DNA of 64,000 bases from UBA1756 sp045627805 (GTDB lineage Bacteria > Bacteroidota > Bacteroidia > Bacteroidales > WCHB1-69), in assembly GCA_045627805.1 (NCBI GenBank), contig JAZQOJ010000201.1, positions 1 to 64,000 of the forward strand. Direction: 5' to 3'. The notes beneath the pieces were generated by a model, which made no database searches, had not been told where the DNA came from, and saw only the letters and a program-made list of their open reading frames with translations. This document shows positions 1 through 7,540 of the stretch, piece by piece. Numbering within the stretch: the first letter of the stretch is position 1; each line of letters starts with the position of its first letter. The position numbers were made by a program, and so were the translations under genes.

Positions 1-240
1 GAGAAAAAGAAAGTTGCAAAGAAAACTCGCTTTTCCGCTGCTGCCTCGCTTCCCAACAAAAACGGTCGCTGCTCCGCTGTGCGACCCCAAACTTGCAAAA
101 CGGATGCTCAGCCGCTATCCGTTTTGCTTCGGACAAGGCCTCGCACGGGCGCTCCGCATCTCCTCGTTTTTGTAAGGAAACCGAGCCAAAGGCGGCCGCA
201 GTCGGACTATCTTTTCCATTGTTATTTCATTATGAAACAG

Positions 241-356
241 TAAGAAAAAGAAAAATTTCCTGATAATTTCCTCGAAATTTCCTGCGCATTTCCTATTTCA
301 CGCCGCAGGCGGCATTCGTCCATTCATCCCATTAACCGTTTAACCGACGTTAACCG
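241..356. repeat. Interspersed repeat copy ending in three TTAACCG heptads
   Basis: The stretch matches 31421-31500 nearly base for base: both contain GATAATTTCC, GAAATTTCCTGCGCATTTCC and then a GGCGGCAT motif. Both are followed by TTAACCG heptads, three here (332-338, 340-346, 350-356) and fifteen in the other copy. It does not resemble an IS end and no coding function is apparent. Confidence 0.8.
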
Positions 357-374
357 TTTCCACGTCTCATAATT

Positions 375-432
375 CCCATTATGCGAACATCTCGCTCCAA
401 TGCGCTACTGCATTTACAAGATGAAAGGGGAT
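375..432. repeat. Second interspersed repeat block (ATTATGCGAACATC type)
   Basis: It shares CCATTATGCGAACATCT and, about 30 bases later, ACAAGATGAA with 34803-34860. The middle differs by a few substitutions and small gaps. Both copies are intergenic and lie near TTAACCG-like sequence, so this block probably belongs to the same composite repeat family. Confidence 0.7.
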
Positions 433-498
433 GATTCCGATTTTTTCAAATCACTATAACATTTCATTGCTGTTGGGCTTAATTAACGAAAATTAATG

Positions 499-506
499 TA
501 TTTTTG
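499..506 (+). promoter_or_regulatory. TAnnTTTG promoter of the LytTR-like gene
   Basis: TATTTTTG fits the Bacteroidota sigma-ABfr -7 element. It lies 25 bases before the ATG at 532, with a TTG-containing -33 region in the preceding T-rich stretch. Confidence 0.7.
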
Positions 507-531
507 CAAATAGTTTTTCAATCATAACGGA

Positions 532-1353
532 ATGAACAGTTATTCAATGTTAGCCAGACGGATGTCGGCGGGTTTCATCTGCGTAAAGAGCGAGACCGGC
601 GCGGATATGTTTGTCAATACCGATATGATTGTGAACGTGGTGGAAGATGCGAGCGGCGGCTGCGTGTTGAACCTTTATTGCGGCGGGCTGAAGCCAGACG
701 GGGACCTGCTGTACCAGCCACTCCTCACGCGGGCCCCGCTTTTGGAAATTCACGAGAAAATAGACCAGCTGAAAGCCAATAATTTCCTGAGAATCAAGGG
801 AGTGAATGCAATTTTCAACACCGATTACAGTTTTCATTTCTCGCCCGAAAATTGCGCCACTCCGATCGGGCTGCGGCTGAACGTGCCCGGCACCGAGATT
901 TACGACCAGGTGGACCTGGTGAGTCTGCCGCCCTTGCAGCAACAGCCGGAATACCATCAACTTGCCGACAGCGAGAAAGGGACGTACTGGATACACGTGA
1001 ACCTGATTCTGGCGCTTCTCACGGAGGGGAACACCAATTATTGGCACATCTGCCTGGTGGGCGGCAAGTCGGTGCGGGTGCGCGGACCGCTGCGCGAAAT
1101 TTACGAGTCGCACCCGAACCTCCGCAACATCCCGCTGGTGAAAGTGAAGGACGGCATTCTGCTCAACCTCAACCACACCCAGTATTTCAATTCCGGGAAA
1201 AACCTCATCCGGTTGTGCGACAAAGTGGTGATTGAGAACACGTATTTCTCGCAGTCGGAATTCTCTATCGAGAAAGCCGACTACAAGAAAGCCATCAAGG
1301 ATTTTTTGCACACCGGTTTGCCGCCAGAGGTACAATTTCGCAAAAGGAAGTAA
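532..1353 (+). CDS. Hypothetical protein with two LytTR-like halves
   Basis: This 273-residue soluble protein has no signal peptide or membrane segment. Residues 199-260 have the pattern of the second half of a LytTR DNA-binding domain: VKVKDGILLNLNH, then a GKNLI strand, then a basic helix. The first half (about 20-115, with NNFLRIKGVNAIFNT) shows a weaker version of the same pattern, so the protein may be a tandem of two degenerate LytTR folds. The C-terminal part aligns without gaps over about 25 residues with the tail of the viperin-like protein at 2559. The next gene starts 35 bases downstream on the same strand, so the two are probably co-transcribed. No receiver domain is present. The function is unknown; a transcriptional regulator is the best inference. 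Confidence 0.6.
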   Translation: MNSYSMLARRMSAGFICVKSETGADMFVNTDMIVNVVEDASGGCVLNLYCGGLKPDGDLLYQPLLTRAPLLEIHEKIDQLKANNFLRIKGVNAIFNTDYSFHFSPENCATPIGLRLNVPGTEIYDQVDLVSLPPLQQQPEYHQLADSEKGTYWIHVNLILALLTEGNTNYWHICLVGGKSVRVRGPLREIYESHPNLRNIPLVKVKDGILLNLNHTQYFNSGKNLIRLCDKVVIENTYFSQSEFSIEKADYKKAIKDFLHTGLPPEVQFRKRK

Positions 1354-1388
1354 TGACATTTTTATCAATTATTGAACAATAAACAATT

Positions 1389-2363
1389 ATGCAAGAATAC
1401 GATCCCGAAAGCGGCACTTTTCAGAATGCGGAAGTGAATCCCGATACGAAAGAAGTCCTCTATGGCGAGTTGAATCCGGAAGAGGACGAGATTTTGTATG
1501 AGCGTCCGAAGCGGTTTCCGCATCATCCGCACCTTTACAAGCACTGGTGGTTCTGGATGATTTGCGCTGTGGTTGTCATTGTTCCGTGGATTGTGGTGCT
1601 GGTTATTCACCACCACGATTCCCTGACACAGAAGCTCAACGAAAACAAGGTTAAGCAGGTGGTTAAAGAAACAGTGAAGGAGGTCAAAACGGAGGAGATC
1701 GATAACACACTGACCATTATTGACAGCAGCGCAAAAGGAGATGCTTATACGGAAATCATTGATACCGTTGTGAACGAACACACCTTGCGCATCTACAAAG
1801 TGTATTATGGCATTCCCGAACTTTTCATTGGCGATATTAATCCGGAAGATACGAACATCGTAATGGCTGTCCGAGCCGCCGATGTGGGCACTCGGAATGA
1901 AATTATTGGCTTGTTCATCTACAAAGGCGAGAATTTGGGGACTGGGAGCAAGCACAAAGAGGGTTTTTGTGCCGTTATCAATAATGAAATCGCTCTTGGA
2001 ATTGATACCGTAACACCTTTGGTGGAGAATGCGATTAGTCAAAAAGGAAGTTTCTTCCGAAACGCTCCGCTGGTAAATTCTGGGATCGCCTGCGCTTACG
2101 AAGGTGAACACAACCAAAAAACCACCCGCCGCGCCTTATGCAATTTCAATAACGAAATCGTGTTCATCACTTGCGACAACATCACAATGACCGAATTCTC
2201 GATGTTGCTTGCCGATTTGGGGGTGAAAACGGCTATTTATATGGTGGGGGCGAAGGGCGGATACGGCTTCTGCCGCGACAAAGCGGGCAAACTGAGCACC
2301 TGGGGTGTGAATCGCTATAAACTATATTCCAATGTAAACTACCTGATCTGGAAGAAAAAATAG
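1389..2363 (+). CDS. Membrane-anchored phosphodiester glycosidase-like protein
   Basis: The product is 324 residues with an acidic N-terminus, one transmembrane helix (about residues 50-75, flanked by His-rich stretches), and a periplasmic or extracellular C-terminal domain. That domain resembles the NAGPA/phosphodiester glycosidase family (PF09992): FFRNAPLVNSG, then TTRRALC, then a strand with DNITMTEFSMLLADLGVKTA leading to YMVGAKGGYGF. The last segment stands where the family has its catalytic lDGGgSs loop. The glycines are partly kept but the Asp is not, so activity is uncertain. It follows the LytTR-like gene by 35 bases. A hairpin plus T-run closes the transcript about 60 bases after the stop. 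Family membership is moderately supported; the substrate is unknown. Confidence 0.6.
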   Translation: MQEYDPESGTFQNAEVNPDTKEVLYGELNPEEDEILYERPKRFPHHPHLYKHWWFWMICAVVVIVPWIVVLVIHHHDSLTQKLNENKVKQVVKETVKEVKTEEIDNTLTIIDSSAKGDAYTEIIDTVVNEHTLRIYKVYYGIPELFIGDINPEDTNIVMAVRAADVGTRNEIIGLFIYKGENLGTGSKHKEGFCAVINNEIALGIDTVTPLVENAISQKGSFFRNAPLVNSGIACAYEGEHNQKTTRRALCNFNNEIVFITCDNITMTEFSMLLADLGVKTAIYMVGAKGGYGFCRDKAGKLSTWGVNRYKLYSNVNYLIWKKK

Positions 2364-2423
2364 CCGACGAAGCGAGTATTACATTACTTATTGATTTACA
2401 AATAATTACATATTTTCAAAATC

Positions 2424-2462
2424 ATAGGGATAACCAGGTTTAAAAGTTATCCCTATTTTTTT
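2424..2462 (+). terminator. Rho-independent terminator after the glycosidase-like gene
   Basis: A perfect 11-bp stem (ATAGGGATAAC/GTTATCCCTAT) with an 11-nt loop is followed by seven T. The right arm also forms the start of the leader shared with the gene at 9085, so the hairpin could instead or additionally be an operator. Confidence 0.75.
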
Positions 2463-2558
2463 GCAAAATATCCCAACCAGAAAAAAAGCGGTACGGACGA
2501 GCGTACTTTTGCTCCATCATTTTTGAAATACAAACCACAAAAAAGAAAGGAGCACGCT
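2446..2558 (+). promoter_or_regulatory. Viperin promoter and leader, duplicated upstream of 9085
   Basis: This leader has the -7 element TACTTTTG (2504-2511), then GCTCCATCATTTTTGAA, and ends in a strong Shine-Dalgarno run (AAAGAAAGGAG, 2542-2552) seven bases before ATG 2559. Such a strong ribosome site is unusual for Bacteroidota. The same ordered blocks (GTTATCCC, TCCCAA, AGAAAAA, the -7 box, GCTCCATCATTTTT, AAAGAAAGGAGCA) recur at 8973-9084 in front of the DUF4258-like gene. Confidence 0.8.
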
Positions 2559-3809
2559 ATGATCAGCACCATCAATTTCCACCTGACTCGCAACTGCAAT
2601 TATCAATGCAAATACTGTTTCGCACATTTTTGCGACACTCACAACCAGCTGAGTTTCGAAAGCAGAAAAAAACTGGTCGCAACCCTGTGCGAACCGGCGT
2701 GGGTTGACAAAATCAACTTCGTGGGCGGCGAGCCCACCCTGATCGGCGACCAACTGACCGACCTGATGAAAGTGGCAAAATCCGAAAAAAATCATCCCGT
2801 GAAGGTGAGCGTGACCACCAACTCGAGTCTCATCTCCGCCGAATGGATCGACAAGGTGGGCGAATGCCTTGACATTCTTACCATCAGCATCGACAGCCAG
2901 TTTGAGGAAACGAACCGCAAGTGCGGTCGGTGCTGCAAAACCACCGGGAAAGTGCTCTCGAAAGAGCACTACATTGCGCTGGCGGAGGCCTGCCACCGGA
3001 ACAACGTGGTTTTGAAAATCAACACGGTGGTTTCTTCCATCAATCTGAACGAAGACCTCGCCGATTTCATCAACGTGCTCCGTCCGTTCCACTGGAAAGT
3101 CTTCCAAGTGCTCAAGGTGGATGGCGAAAACGACACGGATTTCCAGAATTATGCCATCACGAACGAGGATTTCGACAACTATGCTGAGCGCCAACGCCGG
3201 ATGCTCCTCCGCCAGAGCATCCTCGTGAAGGAGAGCAACGACCTGATGCGCGGCTCCTATCTGATGGTGAATCCTGAAGGCCGTTTCTTCGACAACAGCA
3301 AGGGCGGCTACACCATTTCCGACCCCATTCTGGAAGTGGGAATCGACAACGCTTTGCAGCAAATCCACTTCGATGACGAAAAATTCAACCAGCGCGGTGG
3401 TAGTTATACGATTCCCGAACTGGCGACGGAGCCCGCAACGGAAAAGCCAGTGCCACTCGTGCTAAAAAGCGAAGGGTCTGTGCCCACGAAACTGGAAGAC
3501 ATTGTGAGCATTGAAAGTCCCACCGACCCGACGAATCAGTTGAGCAACAACAAGATTGTGTTCTTCAAGAACCGGAAGTCAGGCATTTTGGTGGATTTCA
3601 CTGCCGCAAAGCACATTGCAGAACGGCTCCACCTCTCATCTTGCGAAATGGTGGAAGTTTACCGCGGAATTTATGTCAACCGAATGTATATCAATGAATT
3701 TGACGGAAAAAACATTCTGGTAAACACATTTGACGAGCAGCCGCACCGCATTCCGGTAAGTCGCGCACACAGGCAGAAAGTGTGGCAAATGGTGCGTGCG
3801 CCCCGCTGA
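2559..3809 (+). CDS. Prokaryotic viperin (radical SAM) with C-terminal LytTR-like domain
   Basis: The product is 416 residues from ATG 2559, chosen over an upstream TTG because of the strong Shine-Dalgarno site. Residues 13-20 are the CxxxCxxC radical SAM cluster motif (CNYQCKYC) and 53-60 are NFVGGEPT, the viperin SAM-binding signature. Further segments match eukaryotic viperin closely: LTISIDSQFEETN (107-119), LKINTVV (152-158), HWKVFQVLKVDGEN (178-191), ESNDLMRGSYL (225-235) and FNQRGGSY (276-283). Viperins convert CTP, GTP or UTP to 3'-deoxy-3',4'-didehydro nucleotides that terminate viral RNA synthesis. After a Pro/Glu/Thr-rich linker (about 285-331) comes an extra domain, 332-412, with VEVYRGIYVNRMYINEF, GKNILV and IPVSR, the pattern of a LytTR DNA-binding domain. 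That domain is not part of canonical viperin. No nucleotide kinase partner is adjacent. A terminator follows at 3928. Confidence 0.88.
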   Translation: MISTINFHLTRNCNYQCKYCFAHFCDTHNQLSFESRKKLVATLCEPAWVDKINFVGGEPTLIGDQLTDLMKVAKSEKNHPVKVSVTTNSSLISAEWIDKVGECLDILTISIDSQFEETNRKCGRCCKTTGKVLSKEHYIALAEACHRNNVVLKINTVVSSINLNEDLADFINVLRPFHWKVFQVLKVDGENDTDFQNYAITNEDFDNYAERQRRMLLRQSILVKESNDLMRGSYLMVNPEGRFFDNSKGGYTISDPILEVGIDNALQQIHFDDEKFNQRGGSYTIPELATEPATEKPVPLVLKSEGSVPTKLEDIVSIESPTDPTNQLSNNKIVFFKNRKSGILVDFTAAKHIAERLHLSSCEMVEVYRGIYVNRMYINEFDGKNILVNTFDEQPHRIPVSRAHRQKVWQMVRAPR

Positions 3810-3927
3810 CTTCAATTTGAATGCTTTACCCAACGTCTTATTGCTGTCATCAGCCAAACGCACAAAAAAAAATCTAATTTTGTATCTCCAACGAAGACAT
3901 TTAAGAGGTCTCTTGGAACTTCGACAG

Positions 3928-3955
3928 GCAGGAGCAGAATGGCTCCTGCTTTTTT
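3928..3955 (+). terminator. Rho-independent terminator after viperin
   Basis: Perfect 8-bp stem GCAGGAGC/GCTCCTGC, 6-nt loop, then six T. Confidence 0.85.
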
Positions 3956-4036
3956 GTTTCTGTTTCTCCGTTTCCTTTTTTTCACGATTCCTTGATTTAA
4001 TTACAAAATGTTTCCCTCTAATTCCCAATTTAATCG

Positions 4037-4044
4037 TATCTTTG
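4037..4044 (+). promoter_or_regulatory. TAnnTTTG promoter of methylmalonyl-CoA mutase
   Basis: TATCTTTG lies 43 bases before the ATG at 4088. Confidence 0.7.
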
Positions 4045-4087
4045 CCGCTTGAATTATGAGCCGATAATAATCTAAAAACACAATATT

Positions 4088-6232
4088 ATGCGTCCTGATT
4101 TTAGCAAAATCAACCACAAAACCGCTCCCAAAAAGCAAGTCAGCTTTCAGGAATGGTGCAAAGAGAACCACATTGATTTCGATCGTATGACCGCCGAGCA
4201 GATTGCCTGCAAGCCGGTTTACGGGAAAGACGACCTCGAAGGTATGGAACATTTGAACTATGCCGCTGGTCTGCCGCCGTTCCTCCGCGGACCCTACTCC
4301 ACAATGTACGTCAACAAGCCGTGGACCATCCGCCAGTACGCCGGTTTCTCCACCGCCGAAGAGTCTAACGCATTCTACCGCCGCAACTTGGCCGCCGGTC
4401 AGAAAGGCCTCTCCATCGCTTTTGACTTGGCCACCCACCGCGGCTACGACTCCGACCACGAACGCGTTGTCGGTGACGTGGGCAAAGCCGGTGTCGCCGT
4501 CGATTCCATCCTCGATATGAAAATCCTGTTCGACCAGATTCCGCTCGACAAGATGTCAGTTTCTATGACGATGAACGGCGCCGTGATGCCGATTCTCGCC
4601 TTCTACATCCTCGCTGCCGAAGAACAGGGCGTGCCGATGGAACAACTGACCGGTACCATCCAAAACGATATTTTGAAGGAATTTATGGTGCGCAACACCT
4701 ACATCTATCCGCCGCTTCCGTCAATGAAGATTATTGCGGATATTTTTGAATTCACTTCCAAAAATATGCCGAAATTCAACTCCATCTCCATCTCTGGCTA
4801 CCATATGCAGGAAGCCGGCGCCACCGCCGACATCGAGTTGGCCTACACGTTGGCCGATGGTTTGGAATACCTCCGCGCCGGCATCAACGCCGGTATGAGC
4901 GTTGACGATTTCGCACCGCGCCTCTCCTTCTTCTGGGGCATCGGTATGAACCACTTTATGGAAATCGCCAAAATGCGCGCCGCCCGTATGCTGTGGGCCA
5001 AAATCGTGAAACAGTTCAACCCGAAGAACCCGAAATCGCTCGCTCTTCGTACCCACTGCCAGACTTCCGGCTGGTCGCTCACCGAACAGGATCCGTTCAA
5101 CAACGTAACCCGTACCTGCGTGGAAGCAATGGGCGCCGCACTCGGTCACACCCAGTCGTTGCACACCAACGCTTTGGACGAAGCCATCGCCCTGCCGACC
5201 GACTTCTCCGCACGTATCGCTCGTAACACGCAGATTTACATTCAGGAAGAAACCAAGGTTTGCAAGAGCGTTGACCCGTGGGCCGGTTCCTACTACGTGG
5301 AAACCCTCACCAACGAACTGGCACACCGCGCTTGGAAGCACATCCAGGAAATCGAATCCTTAGGTGGTATGGCCAAGGCCATTGAGACCGGCATCCCGAA
5401 AATGCGCATCGAAGAGGCCGCTGCCCGCAAGCAGGCGCGCATCGACTCTGGTCGGGAAAGCATCATTGGCGTAAACAAATACCGTTTGGAAAAAGAAGAT
5501 CCGATTGAGACGCTTGAAGTTGACAATACCGCTGTTCGCGAAGCGCAAATCAAGCGTTTGCAAGAACTCCGCGCCAACCGCAACAACGAAGAGGTTCAGG
5601 CCGCGCTCGATGCCATTACCAAATGTGCGGAAACCGGCGAAGGCAACCTGCTGGCACTCTCACTCGACGCTGCCCGCAAACGCGCTTCCCTCGGTGAGAT
5701 TTCTATGGCAATGGAAAAGGTCTTCGGCCGTTATTCAGCAAAAAACAATATGATTTCAGGCGTGTACAGTTCAGAACAAAAAGACAACGAATCATTCAAG
5801 AAGGCCTGCGAAATGGCCAACGAATTTGCTAAGAAAGAGGGCCGCCGTCCCCGTATTATGGTGGCCAAAATGGGCCAGGACGGTCACGACCGAGGCGCCA
5901 AAGTGGTGGCTACCGGCTATGCCGACATCGGTTTCGACGTTGATATGGGCTCATTGTTCCAGACTCCGGCAGAGGCAGCCAAGCAGGCCGTTGAAAACGA
6001 CGTTCACGTTTTGGGTGTCTCTTCCCTCGCCGCCGGTCACAAGACCCTGGTTCCACAGGTTATCGAAGAACTCAGGAAGCTGGGTCGCGAAGACATCATC
6101 GTCATCGTGGGTGGCGTTATCCCGCCGCAAGACTACGACTTCCTGTACAAGGCCGGTGCCGCCGCCATCTTCGGACCTGGCAGCATCATCAGCGACTGCG
6201 CCATCAAGATTCTGGAAATTCTGGAGGCGTAA
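4088..6232 (+). CDS. mutB: Methylmalonyl-CoA mutase, catalytic subunit
   Basis: The product is 714 residues, the usual length of the catalytic subunit. It interconverts succinyl-CoA and (R)-methylmalonyl-CoA with adenosylcobalamin, the central step of propionate formation or use. The N-terminal TIM-barrel has the conserved FDLATHRGYDSDHERVVGDVG and SVSMTMNGAVMP segments. The C-terminal cobalamin domain (about 585-714) has GQDGHDRGAKVVATGYADIGFDVD, whose DxHxxG histidine is the lower cobalt ligand, and a GGVIPPQDY loop. The small subunit gene mutA, commonly just upstream, is absent; the neighbour is viperin. Either mutA lies elsewhere or the enzyme is homodimeric like E. coli Sbm. The ATG at 4088 follows an AT-rich leader. 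Confidence 0.95.
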   Translation: MRPDFSKINHKTAPKKQVSFQEWCKENHIDFDRMTAEQIACKPVYGKDDLEGMEHLNYAAGLPPFLRGPYSTMYVNKPWTIRQYAGFSTAEESNAFYRRNLAAGQKGLSIAFDLATHRGYDSDHERVVGDVGKAGVAVDSILDMKILFDQIPLDKMSVSMTMNGAVMPILAFYILAAEEQGVPMEQLTGTIQNDILKEFMVRNTYIYPPLPSMKIIADIFEFTSKNMPKFNSISISGYHMQEAGATADIELAYTLADGLEYLRAGINAGMSVDDFAPRLSFFWGIGMNHFMEIAKMRAARMLWAKIVKQFNPKNPKSLALRTHCQTSGWSLTEQDPFNNVTRTCVEAMGAALGHTQSLHTNALDEAIALPTDFSARIARNTQIYIQEETKVCKSVDPWAGSYYVETLTNELAHRAWKHIQEIESLGGMAKAIETGIPKMRIEEAAARKQARIDSGRESIIGVNKYRLEKEDPIETLEVDNTAVREAQIKRLQELRANRNNEEVQAALDAITKCAETGEGNLLALSLDAARKRASLGEISMAMEKVFGRYSAKNNMISGVYSSEQKDNESFKKACEMANEFAKKEGRRPRIMVAKMGQDGHDRGAKVVATGYADIGFDVDMGSLFQTPAEAAKQAVENDVHVLGVSSLAAGHKTLVPQVIEELRKLGREDIIVIVGGVIPPQDYDFLYKAGAAAIFGPGSIISDCAIKILEILEA

Positions 6233-6240
6233 ATCAATGT

Positions 6241-6280
6241 AGAATGTAGAATGCAGAATGCAGAATGTAGAATGCAGAAT
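6241..6280. repeat. Tandem 7-bp repeat AGAATGY
   Basis: Five full units and one partial unit of AGAATGT/AGAATGC lie head to tail right after the mutB stop codon and just before its terminator. No coding role is apparent; it is a candidate variable-number tandem repeat. Confidence 0.85.
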
Positions 6281-6295
6281 AAATGATAGAAGAAA

Positions 6296-6330
6296 CGGCT
6301 CGGAGAGATTCGGGCCGTTTTTTTGTGGGA
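6296..6330 (+). terminator. Terminator of mutB; left copy of the repeat flanking the R-M genes
   Basis: The stem CGGCTCG/CGGGCCG (one T-G pair) with an 8-nt loop GAGAGATT is followed by seven T and GTGGG. Nearly the same sequence recurs at 8518-8551 after the methyltransferase. Confidence 0.9.
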
Positions 6331-6358
6331 GGGGGAGTGCAAAGTGGAAAATATATAT

Positions 6359-6366
6359 TATCTTTG
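6359..6366 (+). promoter_or_regulatory. TAnnTTTG promoter of the restriction-modification operon
   Basis: TATCTTTG lies 35 bases before the nuclease ATG at 6401. Confidence 0.7.
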
Positions 6367-6400
6367 CAGCCTGAATGATTGTTAAATCATTAAATCATAG

Positions 6401-7540
6401 ATGAACACTAATTTTACATCAAAAAACTCATTAACTATGACTGCGAAAAAGAAAGAAATTGTTTATTTAGTTGAAGGGACTCCGCCAGGCCTTTTTGGCC
6501 AAAAATACTCCAGCCGGGACTATAGATATGAAGATGCTTGGGGCAAAAACCAATTCAATAGTTCGTTTCCGGCCTCTTTGGTTGCCTATATGGGTTCCAA
6601 AGGAATTGATCCCGTTTTTATTTGTACAAATAGAAACAACAAAATTGAACACAAATCCATTACTGCAGAGCAACTTTTGGGAGTCAATCCTTTAAGTGAA
6701 GAGGCATATTACGACTATGAGGCCGGATATTTCCCTTACGAACAATATTACACTGCTTCAAAGAAGGAGAAGATTGATTTAGTGATGATCAATCGCAAGC
6801 ACAATACCCCTGTCGCTGGATTGGAAGTCAAACTCACAACCTTACCCGATAATACAACAAAAGATTTGTCAGATGAGGAATATGGCAGCGAGATTGTAGT
6901 TCGCTCTCCTACAATATTGTTTCTGGCTTGTAGCATTTGTGCCTGTTATAAAACAGAGGTAGAGAAAGCACATTTACATAATTTACTTAACACTATTGGA
7001 ACTGAAATTAAGAGCTGGAGTACGATTCGTCAAGTAGTTCCTCATTACGAGGAAATTATGAACGCAATATTGTCCGTTTCCAAAGATATTTCCAACAAGC
7101 AAGTTCCTCTCATTATGCAACCCATTTGGAAAACTGATAAAACAATGACCGATTTAGCAGAGAATTGTCTTGATGTTTTCGTATGGTCCAATCTCTCTGT
7201 CATCCAAATGGCATTACGAGAGTCTTCAGCGGAAGATGACATATCACGGAATCAACGTACAATTATATGGTTATACAAGATGCTTTGGGATTACACTCTG
7301 TACGGGAAATTCAATTATACAGACATTGTCAATGACCTTGCGTACAATTACAAAACCGACAAGGCGTTTGCCATTAGCGGGAAACTGACAAATCAGTTTA
7401 TGAGATGTAGCACTTTGGAGCACCCACGTATTTCAAAATTTGAAATAAAAAACATTATTCTTGGAGATGGGCAGAAACTTCTTCGTCCCGAAAGGCGATT
7501 TGATGCCTATCTTGTTAGTCACCCTGAACTTTTCAAATAA
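6401..7540 (+). CDS. Type II restriction endonuclease, HindVP-like family
   Basis: The product is 379 residues; ATG 6437 (residue 13) is an alternative start. It resembles the HindVP family (PF09519; HindVP recognises GRCGYC). Family-like segments are GLFGQKYSSRDYRYED, WGKNQFNSSFPASL near residues 47-60, and the nuclease core with IDLVMIN, then GLEVKLTTLPDNTT (about 137-151). The Asp and the ExK form a PD-(D/E)xK-type site. A further match is YGSEIVVRSPTI. The stop codon abuts the methyltransferase ATG with no gap, a typical type II operon with the nuclease first. Codon use is more AT-rich than in neighbouring mutB, which fits horizontal gain. Specificity is inferred by family only. Confidence 0.85.
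   Translation: MNTNFTSKNSLTMTAKKKEIVYLVEGTPPGLFGQKYSSRDYRYEDAWGKNQFNSSFPASLVAYMGSKGIDPVFICTNRNNKIEHKSITAEQLLGVNPLSEEAYYDYEAGYFPYEQYYTASKKEKIDLVMINRKHNTPVAGLEVKLTTLPDNTTKDLSDEEYGSEIVVRSPTILFLACSICACYKTEVEKAHLHNLLNTIGTEIKSWSTIRQVVPHYEEIMNAILSVSKDISNKQVPLIMQPIWKTDKTMTDLAENCLDVFVWSNLSVIQMALRESSAEDDISRNQRTIIWLYKMLWDYTLYGKFNYTDIVNDLAYNYKTDKAFAISGKLTNQFMRCSTLEHPRISKFEIKNIILGDGQKLLRPERRFDAYLVSHPELFK

Larger units (their letters stand above)
1..531. other. Repeat-rich intergenic region, no confident gene
   Basis: No convincing gene starts here. Bases 1-240 are G+C-richer than what follows and contain two inverted repeats, each with an 11-nt loop: arms GGTCGC/GCGACC at 64-86, and an 11-bp perfect arm pair at 95-105 and 117-127. 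A frame is open from base 1 to a TAA at 241-243, but it has no start and no recognisable protein character, so I do not call it. Bases 241-356 are a copy of an interspersed repeat that recurs at 31421-31646. Bases 375-432 match 34803-34860. The promoter of the next gene lies at 499-506. Confidence 0.7.

Noticed and set aside
550..1368. Minus-strand open frame opposite the first gene
   Set aside because: The plus frame has a promoter, a sensible start and a domain pattern shared with viperin, and the reverse frame has none.
2517..3368. Long minus-strand open frame opposite viperin
   Set aside because: The plus strand encodes an unmistakable radical SAM protein; the opposite frame is a composition effect.
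4000..4087. Cobalamin riboswitch before mutB
   Set aside because: Only about 45 bases lie between promoter and start codon, too short for the conserved fold, and no B12-box-like sequence is visible.
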